Source: Lumnitzera littorea (Eukaryota; Streptophyta; Magnoliopsida; Myrtales; Combretaceae). Taken from it: a stretch of DNA of 64,000 bases. The notes beneath the pieces were generated by a model. That model made no database searches. It had not been told where the DNA came from and was given only the letters and a program-made list of their open reading frames with translations. The position numbers and the translations under genes are program-made. Numbering within the stretch: position 1 is the first letter of the stretch; each line of letters begins with the position of its first letter. Below are positions 24,147 to 36,099 of the stretch, in pieces. The DNA lies in the NCBI GenBank assembly GCA_024138015.1, contig JAMXBB010000003.1, positions 12,544,391-12,608,390 of the forward strand, given 5' to 3'.

Positions 24147-27100
24147 TCAACTGGAGCAGCAGGCAAAGCTTCGACCTCCCTTTGATCCGTCAGCTCCATT
24201 ACCAACAAGGGTCACCCTGTTGACAGATAATTCGGCTTTATATGTGTCGGAGTTCAGGACCTTCCTGCTGACGCTCTTGTATATCTCTTCAATGACAAAT
24301 TCAAAAGCCTTCTTCACATTTGTTGAGTCTAACGCAGACGTTTCCATGAAAAATAACCCTTCGCTTTCTGCTAAGCTCTTGCCTTCCTCAATGCTGATTT
24401 CCCTGATATTCTCCAAGTCACATTTGTTCCCCACCAGCATTCTGGCCACGGTGGTATCAGAATGTGCTGCATATACATTTCAGTTAAGATAATCAGATGT
24501 GTCAGATGCTCAATAAACACGACACAATTTTCTGCAAAACAATGACTATGGAAAAAGTAAAAAGAAGATGAAATTAAAGTATGGCAGCAGGTTGTTGAAA
24601 CATAAGATGGGTGCAAAGTTATACTACAATATGCTCTTGGGGTTTCAAGAATAAGAACAAACTGAGCAGAGGTAAACTTCCTTTTTCCCAACTAAAGCTC
24701 AATTAATGACATGTCTGGAGATCTTAGATTCCTAGAAGACAAATAAACAGACTATAACTTTTGTATGCGTAAGTAGATACACTCTGTATATACTCCCCCT
24801 TTAAAAAGTCTAAATTTTCATATTTACGTATCTTAAAATTACTAATTAGCAGGTAGAATAATATGGCATTTATGCTGATTTCTTTCCCCTTGCTAATTGC
24901 CTTTTTTGGGTAATTGTATTGGAAAACTTTTAGAGTTCCTGAATTTTAATCTAGAATGGCAAAGAGTACAGATTTTCTTGTACATATGTCCTGAATTTGT
25001 CTTGAATTTTACACAAGACTCTATCATGGAGTAGCATTTGAGCAAAGGCTTAGTTGAAGAACATTACATATTTGTAATTTTCCCATCTATTTATCTATCT
25101 ATAGAAATGGGCAAAGGGTTAAATGAAGAACATTACATCCTTGTAAGTTTTCCATCTATCTATCAATCCATCCATCCATCCATAGGATTGAGTAAGTGAG
25201 AGAGTAGAAAATCTTAAGAAATAGTTAAAGGAATGGAATGCTTTAAAATTGTGATATAATTAGTGTACTAATACTGTTACCTTACAGTGGATTGATCCAG
25301 TTTTACTCGTGAATTTCCGCCCTGTTCTATTATGGTTTCCCACATATATTCTATGCATCTTTATTTCTCTCTTTACTTGTTATACCTCTTATATTTTTGC
25401 ATTTTGTGATGTGTAACCAAAATTGAAATATCATCCTAACAAATTTGTATCAGTGAGAGGTCGAGAAATAAGTGATTTTGAGAGTTTGTGATTAACACAC
25501 TAAAAGTATGGCCACCTAATATGATATTTATAAGATTGCAGTTGCACGAATTCAAAGTTATGGCAAAGTCCAAATGCAAGGGGTCGTCCTAGTGCAGTCA
25601 AACTTATTGATGGCTTTGGATCGGTAACCAGAGTCTACAAAAAATGACAGGTGAGCAAAACTTGATGAGAAGGCCCAAACAAATATCCAGCTAAGAGTAA
25701 AGACATGTTGCATATGTCAATGATCATTGACTGGCATGGCTGTTAAAGTAGACGAAGGATGTTTCCAAGGAATAGGGTAATGGAAGCTCAGCAGTATGTG
25801 CAATGCATTAGATAGCCTAGAGGCCAATGGTTATTAAGACTAAATCAAAAGAAATCCATTGCAAGTATGACTCGGATGTATGAGTAGCTGTGTTACATTG
25901 TACAAATTCAAGTCAAGGTAGAGATTTGTTATATTTATGTCTTGAATTTACAAGAGAATGTTAAAGAATAGAATATAAGCAAAAGGCTAAATCAGGATTG
26001 TTAAGTACATAGTAGTTTCCTATTATGTATTTCCTCGACACCTAAACTATTGTCTATTATGTAATTAGGGTTTGACTTCTTCATGGATTTCGCTATCTGT
26101 AGTTTAAATAATTGATGCATATATGCAGATTATATTTTGAAGTGTCTGTAACAAATTGATTGGTCATCCTTAATTTAACTAATTAACAACCTGAGTTTCA
26201 AATCAAAACCTAACATGCATTGCACAAAGTCCTACATTTTCTAAGGCCATCGTTGTTATATTATGGAAATATGCATTTGCATATGTTCTAAGACAATGTT
26301 GGAAATTTAGTCTCAATTATGGAAGTAATACGAAGTATGATTACTTGTTATCTTAAGTTTGATTTTGATAATCGCTAGATATAGTTAGATACCTTCTGAG
26401 TAGTTGGCAAGAATTATGATGCCAAAGGTAGTGTCCTCTCTTCCCGAAAGTACTCGTGGGAGGTTGCCACAACTAGGGTACCTAATGGGGCGTTAACAAG
26501 GAAAAATAGGAAATGGTCATTTGAGTCTTCCCAAATTGAGTCCTTCACCTATTAGCTCTTCTGGTTTGATTCATTTATCTTTCTCACATGACTTGAAAAA
26601 GTCTCTTCATCATGTCCATTTCCATTAAAATTCTTTGCCGCACAATTTTTCTTTTACAATCAAATAGACAATTGTAAAACCGATATTAGTCCTTACTAGT
26701 AGGAAATGGAATCATGATGGACTTTTTCAAGTCATTTTGAAAAGGTAAAGAATGTGAATAAAAAACTTAAAAAGTGGATGAATCAAATATAAAAGCCAAG
26801 TGGAGTCGTCAAATAGAAAAGCCAAAAAGGTGGAGTCATACAGAGAAGTCAAAAAAAAAAAAAAAAAACTCACCCAAAAAAAAAAAAACAGTAGTGGAAA
26901 TTGGATAACCTTTCTTGTACTTTCTCCTTCATATAATTAAAGCATGCATTACTTACTATGAACAAATTCAAAGCACCATGTATCATAGAAACAATTCTGT
27001 TGTTTTAGAATTTGACACCAAAAAAGGAAGAAAGCAGAGTCAATCAGTTCACAGCAAAGATGTGGCAAAGTAAATTGGTTTCTTCTATTATTGCAAATTA

Positions 27101-28867
27101 TTACTCTATATTTAAAATTTAGCTCCTAAAACTACCATATAGAGAGATGAAAGGAGGGAGCACGTAGGAAGTAAAAATGTTATATGAAAAGTATAAGGGA
27201 TGAACATTATGCTATGAGATCCAAAGAGAGTTATATACTTGAAACAAGTACAGCACTTTCATAAAGAGAGGAGAAGTAATTTGAAGAGAAACGTCAGCCA
27301 AATCGATGACATGATGCAACAACTTTGCCTAAAATCAATTTGATGGAATTTTAAGATGGATGTCCAGAATAGTAGAATGGATATCCACCTGAACCATATG
27401 GATTGAGAACACTTAACAAGTCATCTAAGCAAACTTAAGGAGTATCACTTGTTCAGACATACCATGAGACAGCTCCCAGTCATATAAGAGATCAAGATTA
27501 AGACATAGTAAATTGTGGGATCAGTCCTAATCATTTATGACTGTGGCTAGAAGTTGTTTTTGCATAGACAGAATGGAAAGAAAATAACAAATGAAACTAT
27601 GACAAAACATAAAACAAAAAGCCTCTCGGCTCCAAATTTCAGTTGACATCTACTATGCATATATACTTAATCCCTAATCAAACTGGGTTTGACGATCACA
27701 TCATCTTCCAATAAAGAAAAGTAAGTTTTAAGCATGTTCTCAGATTTACCGCATTCTTCCCATGATTGAGGGGAAGCAATGGTAACAATAGCAGGAAAAA
27801 AAAAAATGCTACTAGCCCCATGGCTCAAAGGTAAAGAAAATGGCCATGAAGAAACGTGCTTTGGCTTCCTTTTATTTCCTTCCCCGAGCTAGACAATCAC
27901 TACATTCGTAGGAAAATTTCCCAAAATTCCCTCTTTGGCATCAGATCTACTTTCTACTTAGCACTTTGTTGTACTCGCCATAACAAATCCTACCCATCAC
28001 TTCATTCAGACCCAAGATGACACAAATTCAACAGGACCACATCATCCATGCACAGACATAACTCTCATCCCGACTTTCTCCTTACTTATCCATGCATATA
28101 TCTCAAGCAATCAAACCATAGCCAGAACTCAATCTACACAAAATCAGTTTCTTAATCCTGGAAATGCTGAAATAAACATGAGTTTTGAACTTTACAATGT
28201 AAAAACTTAATCTTGAGTTCTTTTCTCTTGCTGCCATAGTCAAGACTCAACCAAAAACTCATGAATCGCACATCATAAGGCTTACACAGTTTGTTAGATC
28301 ATGCAAACCCAAAACTCAGAAGAAACAAACCCAATTCCATTCTATGAGAAAGTTTTAAAAGTAAACACAATGCCAGTGAATTCCGCATAAAAGAAAAAAA
28401 ATTTAAAAACCATACTTTAACTCAAAATTCCACACCCAAAAACAAATTCTCCAAATCCAAACAAATACAAACCCAAAATTGTAACTTCAGAGAGAGAGAG
28501 AGAGAGAGAGAAGGGGAAAAAAATAAAACTTACTCTTGAGCTCCCCAAGCCAGCGACCAACATTTTCAAAAGTAGTCCTACGACTAATATCATAAACCAC
28601 AAGAGCTCCCACAGCTCCACGATAATAAGCAGAAGTAACAGCTCTAAACCTTTCTTGACCAGCAGTGTCCCAAATCTGCGCCTTTACTTCTTTACCCTCG
28701 ATCTCCATACTTTGAGTTTGGAACTCAACACCGATTGTGGCTTTTGAGTGCGGGTTGAACTCGTTACGAGCGTATCGGGAGAGGAGGTTCGATTTCCCAA
28801 CTGCTGAGTCTCCTATGATCACTATCTTGAAAAGGTATTCCTCTCCCGTTTCATCGTCTGATGACAT
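24147..28867 (-). CDS. RABA5: Rab GTPase, RABA5 (Rab11-like) type, two exons
   Basis: Exon 1 is 28867-28534 and exon 2 is 24466-24147, giving 217 residues. The donor is A|GTAAGT and the acceptor TATATGCAG|C; the split codon is Thr112. All GTPase motifs are present: G1 GDSAVGKS (19-26), switch I with Thr44, WDTAGQE (66-72) with Gln71, NKCD (125-128) and ETSA (153-156). The C-terminus CCSS (214-217) is a dual geranylgeranylation site for membrane anchoring. Short acidic N-terminus, length and the 'THSDTTVA' and 'LNSDTYKAELSVNRV' segments fit the plant RABA5 subgroup. RABA proteins are Rab11 relatives that act in traffic at the trans-Golgi/recycling endosome. A single intron just after 'GELK' is usual for plant RABA genes. 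The ATG (28867) has a plant-like AACAACAATG context. The letter within RABA5 cannot be set from this window. Confidence 0.95.
25042..25175. repeat. ~69-bp tandem duplication in the RABA5 intron
   Basis: 'gcaaaggcttagttgaagaacattacat' at 25043 recurs as 'gcaaagggttaaatgaagaacattacat' at 25111. Each copy ends in a ctat/catc microsatellite. The expandable microsatellite may have helped the duplication. Confidence 0.75.
26520..26820. mobile_element. Foldback MITE-like element in the RABA5 intron
   Basis: The left arm (about 26525-26625) and right arm (about 26702-26815) are imperfect inverted repeats. 'gacttgaaaaagtctcttcatcatgtccatttcc' on the left matches, inverted, 'ggaaatggaatcatgatggactttttcaagtc' on the right. 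A ~75-base loop separates them. There is no reading frame. This fits a non-autonomous foldback element; family and target duplication are not assigned. Confidence 0.6.
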
Positions 28868-28980
28868 TGTTGTTCTTTTGGGTGTTTCTTCCTTTTTGAT
28901 CTTTTGGTTTTGGATGCTTCGAATGGTTTGTTGTTTTTGAGTGAGAAAGTAAAGTGGTCATGACAGTCATGAGTCAGCGC

Positions 28981-29016
<36 letters not shown>

Positions 29017-29050
29017 GAGAATTGTGTGATAGCAGGCTGGCACAAGACAT
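28868..29050 (-). promoter_or_regulatory. RABA5 5' leader / core promoter region
   Basis: Immediately upstream of the ATG the minus strand has a purine-rich leader. A (CT)14 tract follows at 28984-29012, a pyrimidine patch typical of plant core promoters and 5' leaders. A TGACTCA-type bZIP core lies at about 28971-28977. No clear TATA box is seen, which is common for housekeeping plant genes with CT patches. The transcription start is not determined. Confidence 0.5.
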
Positions 29051-32000
29051 ACTGCGCATGAAAGTGGGGCCCGCAGGATTTACTGTCGGATCTGCATAAA
29101 AGCTTTTGATGGAAGAATGAATAATATGTAAAGAAATAAAAAAAGAATTACAGAAAAAGTAAAGTTTTCGTTTGGCTTTTTTATCTTCTTTTTTTTTTTT
29201 TTTTTTTTTTGCAAATTCTCATTTTTGTTTTCTTTTTAGATCTCTAAATTTTTAACAAAAATGTCGATTATAGCGAAAGATATAGAGAAAATAAATACTG
29301 AACCATAGGTGGATCTAATAGGTTTGACTATGGAATTTTAATAATCTTGATTTTTTTTTATTAATATTTCACAACTTTAAAGATAGGAATAGAATATAAT
29401 CTATTTCATTAAAAATTAATATTTATATCACAACTCACAACAAAATTGGTAATTAAATATATATTTATTTGATTAGTGTCTCTTTTCTTCGTAGTTTTTT
29501 ATTTTACCTTTCAGTTTTATTCATTAATCTATTTGTCATAGCTTTTTTTTTAGAGAATATTTTAATAATACTAACATATTACTTATTTTGATAAACAACA
29601 CACAATTTACATATAAAAATATAAATGTTTTTTTTCTTTTGTACAATGATTAAAAAAACTTATTTCAATACATGTAATTTGAAGTTCCATCAAAAGTAGT
29701 GTCCATTTGATTGGCGATTGCTTTTTTTATATATATTTTATTCAAATCCTTCAACCTTTCGAATGGATAAAGTGCTTTCATTCAACTATTACATTTTTTA
29801 TTATAAACTAATAAGAGTCGGTTCTTATGATGATGTCCACTTGAAAAAAGAATAGCTAAGAGTAGTGTATTATGATATATACTTAAAAGAAATTAGTTAT
29901 AAGTATGATAAATTAAAAAAAATTAAAGATTAAAAACCCCTTTCACAACTATGTACATTTATATTCTACTAAATTTTATACATGTAAAATCGAATTTAAA
30001 TGAAATAGAAAGAAATATGGAAATATTTTAAGAAAAAGAGGAATAACTATCTCTATCACAACCTAACACAATATTTGGAGAAGGATAAATTCCAATTCAT
30101 TTCCATTGTTTAGAAACATAAGAAAAAGGAAAGAAAGAAATTTTTTGTATAAAATTTTTCATAAGTCCTACAAAAAGTAATCCCTTTGATTTGGAGAGAA
30201 ATGGAAAGAAAGTCTATAAATTTACATAAATACTCTTTTAACAAAAGCATATTTTGAGATTTTGGGGACAATTTGGTAGTTTACCAAGTTTAGAAAAAAT
30301 ATATATACCTAATTTTCCTTCAACATTCATTTCTTCCAATTTCCTTTATCTCTAAATAAGAATTTTCCTTCTATTTCTTTTCCTTCTTATTTCTCTTAAA
30401 CATATTGGAAAGAGAGCAAACCAAAGTGATCAACCAGATAATGATGGTTAAAACATGTTTTTTACTTCGTTTTCCTTTCATGTTCCCACTTTTATTTGCT
30501 ATCTTAGGCTAGTTTTGATCAAAACATAAAACATAATATTTTTAAATGAAAAAATAAAATGTTAGCAAAGAAAGGTTTACCATTCTTTTTTTCCCAAAAA
30601 AAAAAAGTCAATAGAATTAAATAAGAAAATAATGTTTTAACAACTCAAATAGAATATCAAAAAGTTTAAAAAGTCTAAATACAAAAGCAGCAAAAGTGAA
30701 AATTATAAATTAAGTAGATTTTGGTTATTAGACTTTCAAGAAAAAAGTGATCCTCTCTCTCTCTCTAAAAACTTCAAAACTAAAAAGGGGAGCCCATTTC
30801 AAAACTCCCTCTCAATTTAAATCTATCATTAGTAATGTTAAATTTAAGGTTCTTCACCATTCCTATCATTATTGTCCACCACATCTACGTATCTAATTAG
30901 TGTGAATATTGTAGCTATCAAGTTGATATTAATTTATCGATATTATTTGAAATAAGCAATCTTTATGTATTTGTTATTTTTGTTTTATTTGTTTGGTTCT
31001 TATCTTTACGTAGGATTCTATTATCCTTTTTGTAAGGTTTATTGTACTTGCCAATCATTTGGGTTTTTCCTTTTAAGAGAAACAACAATATCAACTATAT
31101 GGGACATATTTGCTCTAATAGAAATGTGCCTATTTATTAGATTAGATCTTCATACACAAACTCTTCATTTGTCATGGTTATATAGATAAATTTGATTTAG
31201 TTGATTTTTTTCCAATAAATAATATTCTTTGGCAAAAAAAAGTAAAACAACAGTGATGATTGACAACACAACTTCTTAGGTCCAATTTAATGTGTTAGAG
31301 GACTTAAACAAATATAATGTTAGGTATTTAAAAAAAAAAAACAATGTTGATAAGTTTTTTAATAATTTTCAATGATAAAGCACAAAATTCTATTTTTTCA
31401 AGAAGTATCCATTACTCATCACTTCTTTCATCACCCAAATTTAAAATTAGGTCTTAGTACCAACCAAACATCCACAAGAGTTAAGACTATCAAGCATAAG
31501 CTTCTAAAGAGAGGATGGGCAATTCATCAACTAATCTAATAGATACATAACTGACTAGCTACCAATCCACTACACAATTAACTTTTTGGACAACTAAATT
31601 AAAACCACCACAACTCTAGGCCAATGACCTAATCTTTTTTAACAACATGAAGGAGGCTTAATAACACACTTTAAGCCCACTAACTAACTCAACTATATTT
31701 TGTAATCAAATCCAAAAGGAACACTTTGCCAATGCAGTGATGCAAAAGAGCAAGTTGTACTCCCCCTTTGAGGGTTATACATTCCATCTCTTCTATTTGC
31801 ATAACTTTTAAGTACTTCAAGCCCTTTTATAACGTTCCCTTGCTTATCTCACATGACCACATTCACAATCGCCTAGTTTTCCTTAGATACCCATGAGCCA
31901 TCCATATTGGTTGTGAGATGAGATCAATACCCATAGGAGATGATTAGTTCCCATCTTTATCCCCCAAAGAACACCTTCATTATTGCTTGCATTGTCATTT

Positions 32001-32180
32001 ACCTCCAAATTTAAGGAGGTATATTTACACCAGTAAGCTCATGTAAATTGGATGATGTATGAAGATAAAAATACAATTTTTTTTTTTCCATTAAACAACT
32101 AATGAAAGATAACAAGGGAATAAAATATTTCAATTAGAGAGAGGGAACAGGAGTTTGATGGATAAAAAGGAGGATATTGG
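29051..32180. other. AT-rich intergenic stretch
   Basis: No gene recognised. Contains a long T run at about 29190-29212 and a possible MITE at 30102-30410. The 74-codon frame at 30965-31189 is hydrophobic but has no recognisable domain. Confidence 0.4.
30102..30410. mobile_element. Possible MITE with imperfect terminal inverted repeats
   Basis: The left end 'tccattgtttagaaacataagaaaaaggaaa' is matched by the inverted right end 'tccaatatgtttaagagaaataagaaggaaaag' (30376-30410). The ~310-bp interior has no reading frame. Ends are imperfect and no target duplication was confirmed. Confidence 0.4.
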
Positions 32181-33590
32181 TTGGTTATATGTGGAATGCT
32201 TTCAAGATATTTTCAACATGTGATCGAAGAGACGTATTTTAAGTTATGTGCTCTTATTTTAATAAAAGAAATTATAATCATTGCGTTTCATTTAGTTGGG
32301 AGCTTTATAAGACCTATTCTAGATAGTTTCCTAAGGATTTTTTATCAAGCATATTGGAGTATTATTGGCCTCTCAATGGTTGTGGCAATTCAAAATTTTT
32401 GTGAGTCAGGTAATTTACCTTCATATTTCATCATACTGATTTAATACTTATATCTCAAGTTTAGAGTCCTCTCTTTATTATTCAGTATAGACCTATTCAT
32501 TTCTACAACTGTCTTTATTAAATTCTATGTAAGGTCCTGGCTAATAGGTTAGAATTCTTCTTAAACGAGCTTATATCAGAAAACTAGAGTGCCTTCATCT
32601 CAAGAGATAACGTTGCGGATTATACAAACTTTTTCATCACCTGAAAAATAATAAAAGGGGGAAGAAACATTGTTATGCTACCAAGATGGATATGAACAAA
32701 GTTTATGATAAGGTAGAATGATACGTTTTAAGGATAGCGATGGCTAAGATAGAGTTTGATAGTAAACAGTTAAGTAGATAATAGAATGTATGTTTAGTGT
32801 GACTTTTAGTGTTATAGTTAATGGCAAATATCTTAGGATTGTTCATTTTAGTAGGGGTATTAGATAAGATGACTCATTGTCCTTTTTCTTTCTTTCTTTT
32901 TTTTTCTTTATCTAAGTGGTTGATATCTATCAAAAGTGTTCATCAAGGCATCAAATATAAATGAGCTTAGGGCGGTTAAACCTAATTTGAATCATCTTAC
33001 TCTAGCACTTTTGTTTTTTGCAAATGTTTACCTTTTCTTCATGGAAGTAAGGGTTAATAATATGGAGAAGTTGTGAGGAACTCTATTGAAATGTTTTGAT
33101 GTTTCAAGCTAGGAAATGCACTGTTTTCTTTGGTAAAAATACACACAAAAAATGAAAGAAAGAAGTTAGGAGAATAAATATTTAGGATTTCAAATATTGC
33201 AAGGGAAGTCTAGTGCGATGCATTAAATTTCTTTGAGGATAAAATTATTAAAAAGCTACATAGGTAGAAGTGATGTCTATTAAATGAAGTAAGACGTGAA
33301 GTTCTAATTAAAGTTAAGTATTTCAAGCATACTAGTATTTCCAAATTTCCTAGAAAGTGGTGCGATTAAGTGCATTGACTCACTATGAAATTTTAGCGAG
33401 ATTAGTGAGAGGAGGAGGAATGTATTCATTAGATGAGTTGGACTAGGCTTATTAAAGCTAAGGAATTTAGTAGAATGGGTTTAAAAGATATAAGTTTATT
33501 TAATCTTGATTTGTTGGCTAAGGAGGGACATACATCATGTGTTAGTATGTTAAAGGGTAGTGATACATTGATGTAGGGTAGCTATATGGA
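32181..33590 (+). pseudogene. LINE (L1-like) reverse transcriptase relic
   Basis: Fragments of a plant L1-type RT appear in the correct order in shifting frames. 'FYQAYWSIIGLSMVVAIQNFCESGNLP' type sequence is at about 32337-32420. Then come a 'NQSAFIS'-like piece near 32590, 'TKMDMNKVYDK' at about 32679-32715, and 'GI-QDD-LS' near 32860-32885. 'FFANVY' near 33013 stands where FADD is expected, and a downstream 'MGLKDISLFNLDLLAKEG' piece lies at about 33475-33530. Many stops and frameshifts are present, and the catalytic DD is lost. The endonuclease and ORF1 were not found upstream. The relic ends where the family A repeat begins. Confidence 0.75.
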
Positions 33591-33594
33591 GAGT

Positions 33595-34145
33595 TAATGA
33601 CACGAATTCGTGGATAAACATACAAACCCAATATCGCATATAACCAAAGGGGTGAGTCTGGATTGTGAGATGGCCTGAAAGATAAATGGTAGTCAAAGGT
33701 TAAGTAGGATTCATGTGCGCCGATGATGGATATGATGCACTAATGTCTCACACGAGCTCAAGTCATACTTCATATGACACACAAGTATAATCAGAGGACA
33801 CTCGCCACTAGTTTATATTTAATGAGCTAGATAAGAGTAGCTTAAGAGTAAGCAGAAGGACACTTAGCTCAAAAGAGTGAAAAAATGTAATGTATTCTCT
33901 ATATATCAATAATGCAGCTATTACAATTTGTGAGAATTTATAATACCCAATTAGGGTAAGTCTTAGGTTATGAGAAATTACGAAAAATGATTTCTACTAA
34001 CTAAGGAAAAGGAGGGAATAATTTACAGGGGTATCAATATAATTATGCAAAAAGAATATCCATCGTTAGAAAAGGATAATATGGATGTCAAAAAAGGACA
34101 GCGTATGAGCGGTTTACTCATTCTGTAGCCCCCATGATACTGTTA
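33595..34145 (-). mobile_element. LTR-like repeat family A, copy 3 (reverse)
   Basis: The reverse complement matches the 3' half of copy 1 (about 1300-1822) and copy 2 (about 49450-49822). It shares 'gttagtagaaatcattttt', 'ctaattgggtattataaatt', 'gagctaagtgtccttctgcttactctta' and the end block 'catcggcgcacatgaatcc'. It abuts the LINE relic and probably inserted in it. No coding region is attached. Confidence 0.7.
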
Positions 34146-34309
34146 GTTGAGTAGGGGCAGATTATTAATAATTAATAACTTAACTATATATATATAATAA
34201 TAAAACTATATATTATTGTGATAATATATATATAACCGTTTTAAATCAAACCATAATATTTTTGTAATTAATACAAAAACTAAATCTAAGTTTTGTGTAT
34301 GTAGGATCT

Positions 34310-34957
34310 CCTAGTAGTTAGACTGTTGACTACTTGAGTCTTACGTGGTAAGTGTCTAAACAAGTAAGTTGGGATTGTAGCTTTACCTTTTGCTGGGATA
34401 TTATATGAAAGTATCTGGAGACTCAAGAGTACTTTGGGTTGTGTTTATAATTAGTTATTCATGCTCATGTTATGTATATGTGCGATAGTCAGTTGTGATA
34501 AGAGTTGAACTCCTTAGTGTGCTGCTCTGCATCTTCGCATTGTTTCTGTATTGTATGATATTTTATTATCACCCCTAATTACAATTAATGATTATTCGAC
34601 TACAACGAAACTGGATATACACTAGTTTCCTAACTTATTGTAAATAGTTTGCAAAACCTATGGTTTTTTTTTTTTTTTGTAAACTCTGATTGTAAATTAT
34701 AACTCTGGATATGAGACGTTTATGTAAGTGCTATTGTATTATGAGACAATAGGCTATATAGAATAGGTATTTTGTAAAACTATACTACAGGTTTGATTAT
34801 TCATAGGTATCAAAACAGATGCTTCAAGCTGATTGAGTTATGCACACTTTGTGTAGATTATATCTATGATAGTAATTGTGAAGTCAGCTTCTATCTTAGG
34901 TTGGTATACACGGTAAGACTGCTATGATTCCTCTTGTTTGGGGTACGACAATATAGA
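34310..34957 (+). mobile_element. Degenerate LTR-like repeat C, left copy
   Basis: The 3' end 'cttaggttggtatacacggtaagactgctatgattcc...tttggggtacgaca' closely parallels the end of the block at 36100-37364. Earlier parts ('ttgagtcttacgtggtaagtg', 'gagtactttgggttgtg') also have counterparts there. A ...GGGGYAYGACA end is common in del/Tekay-like gypsy LTRs. The start is not fixed. Confidence 0.4.
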
Positions 34958-36099
34958 TGCTGTTGGAAAGGGTTTTAATAAGAAGAAGTCAAGAAAATTA
35001 AGGATATGCTACTTATATGCATAACTTGGTAGTATGAGAATTGTGAAATTGAGGAACGGTGATGTGTTAGATGAGGATTTTGAGGAATAATGAAGTGGAT
35101 AAATGTTTAAATGAAGTATAAAATAAGTCCCTGCAACTGAAACTTAGGAGAGTAGTGGATAAATCAATTAACTATGAGAAGTTGGTTCAGGGCAGATGAG
35201 AATTCAAAGGATTTTGGAAGTGAGTTTTGAACTAGATTGGTACTCAGAGAGTAGGTCAGAAGCAAAAATGATGAATAAATGGAAAAACATGGGAAGTGGA
35301 GGATTAGTCAGAGGATGATTTTATTAAAAACTTTATAGATATCAAAGTCAATAGGTATCTTAGAGGAAGTTAAAGGGCATATGCTCTATTTGATATTCAC
35401 TCAGAAACTAAATCAGAGGCAAGATTGTGAGTTAAAGTACAAAACAAGGGAACCTCAGAGGCTAAATCAAAGGGAGTATTCTTAAGAATTTTGAAGTTGC
35501 TAGTCTCAGATAATACCTCATAGGGTTTCTATTAAGAAAATTTAAATTCTAGTTGATGTGACAACTTAGTCAAAAGGTAACCTAGAAGAATATTTGGGGA
35601 AAATTATAAATATATGAATACTCTGAAGTTGTTTCAGAAGGCAATTCATAAGAAATCTTAGGTAGTTATTAGACTTAGAAGATGATTTAGAGGATAATCC
35701 TATAAGACTTTAACTCTGATTTGAATCAAAGGATAATTTAGAAGCTTTCCAGTTTCAAAACTTCCAGGGTGATCTAGTTCATCTTGAATATTTACTAACC
35801 TTAAAGACTGAATCAAAGACTAAATTGGGGGGTGAACATCAATACCCATGTGGTGTAGAGGGTAGCTCAAAGGCTTTTTTGGTTGAATATGCTGAAGGTG
35901 TAATGAATCAGGATGTGGCTCTAAGGGTAATAAAGGTAAAATATACTTATAACACTATATTAAACTTTCAATACTTAATGCATAAGACAATAAAATAGTA
36001 ACTAAATAACTCAATACTTATATATACACTTAAATTGGTAATATTTCGTGCAAAATAAAGTACTAGATTGGAATAAATATTGAAGATTAATTAACAAAG
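34958..36099. other. Region between the two repeat C copies
   Basis: No reading frame of note. The text repeats degenerate phrases such as 'gaatcaaag', 'ctaaatcagagg' and 'gatttagagg' every ~50-70 bases, suggesting a very old tandem array or non-coding interior of a large retrotransposon derivative. No gag or pol is recognisable. Confidence 0.35.

Larger units (their letters stand above)
24467..28533 (-). other. Intron of the RABA5 gene (4,067 bp)
   Basis: GT-AG intron between the two coding exons. It is long for a plant RABA gene. A (CT)n tract (minus strand) starts about 22 bases after the donor. Further in are a foldback element (26520-26820), a ~69-bp tandem duplication (25042-25175) and A-rich runs at 26850-26890. 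No nested gene was recognised. Confidence 0.9.

Noticed and set aside
24220..24492. Plus-strand frames over RABA5 exon 2
   Set aside because: Shadow of the real minus-strand exon, which has all GTPase motifs and correct splice sites.
28487..28533. Extension of RABA5 exon 1 past 'GELK' into Ser/Leu-rich residues
   Set aside because: This is intron: GTAAGT follows directly, and the downstream CT tract translates to low-complexity Leu/Ser.
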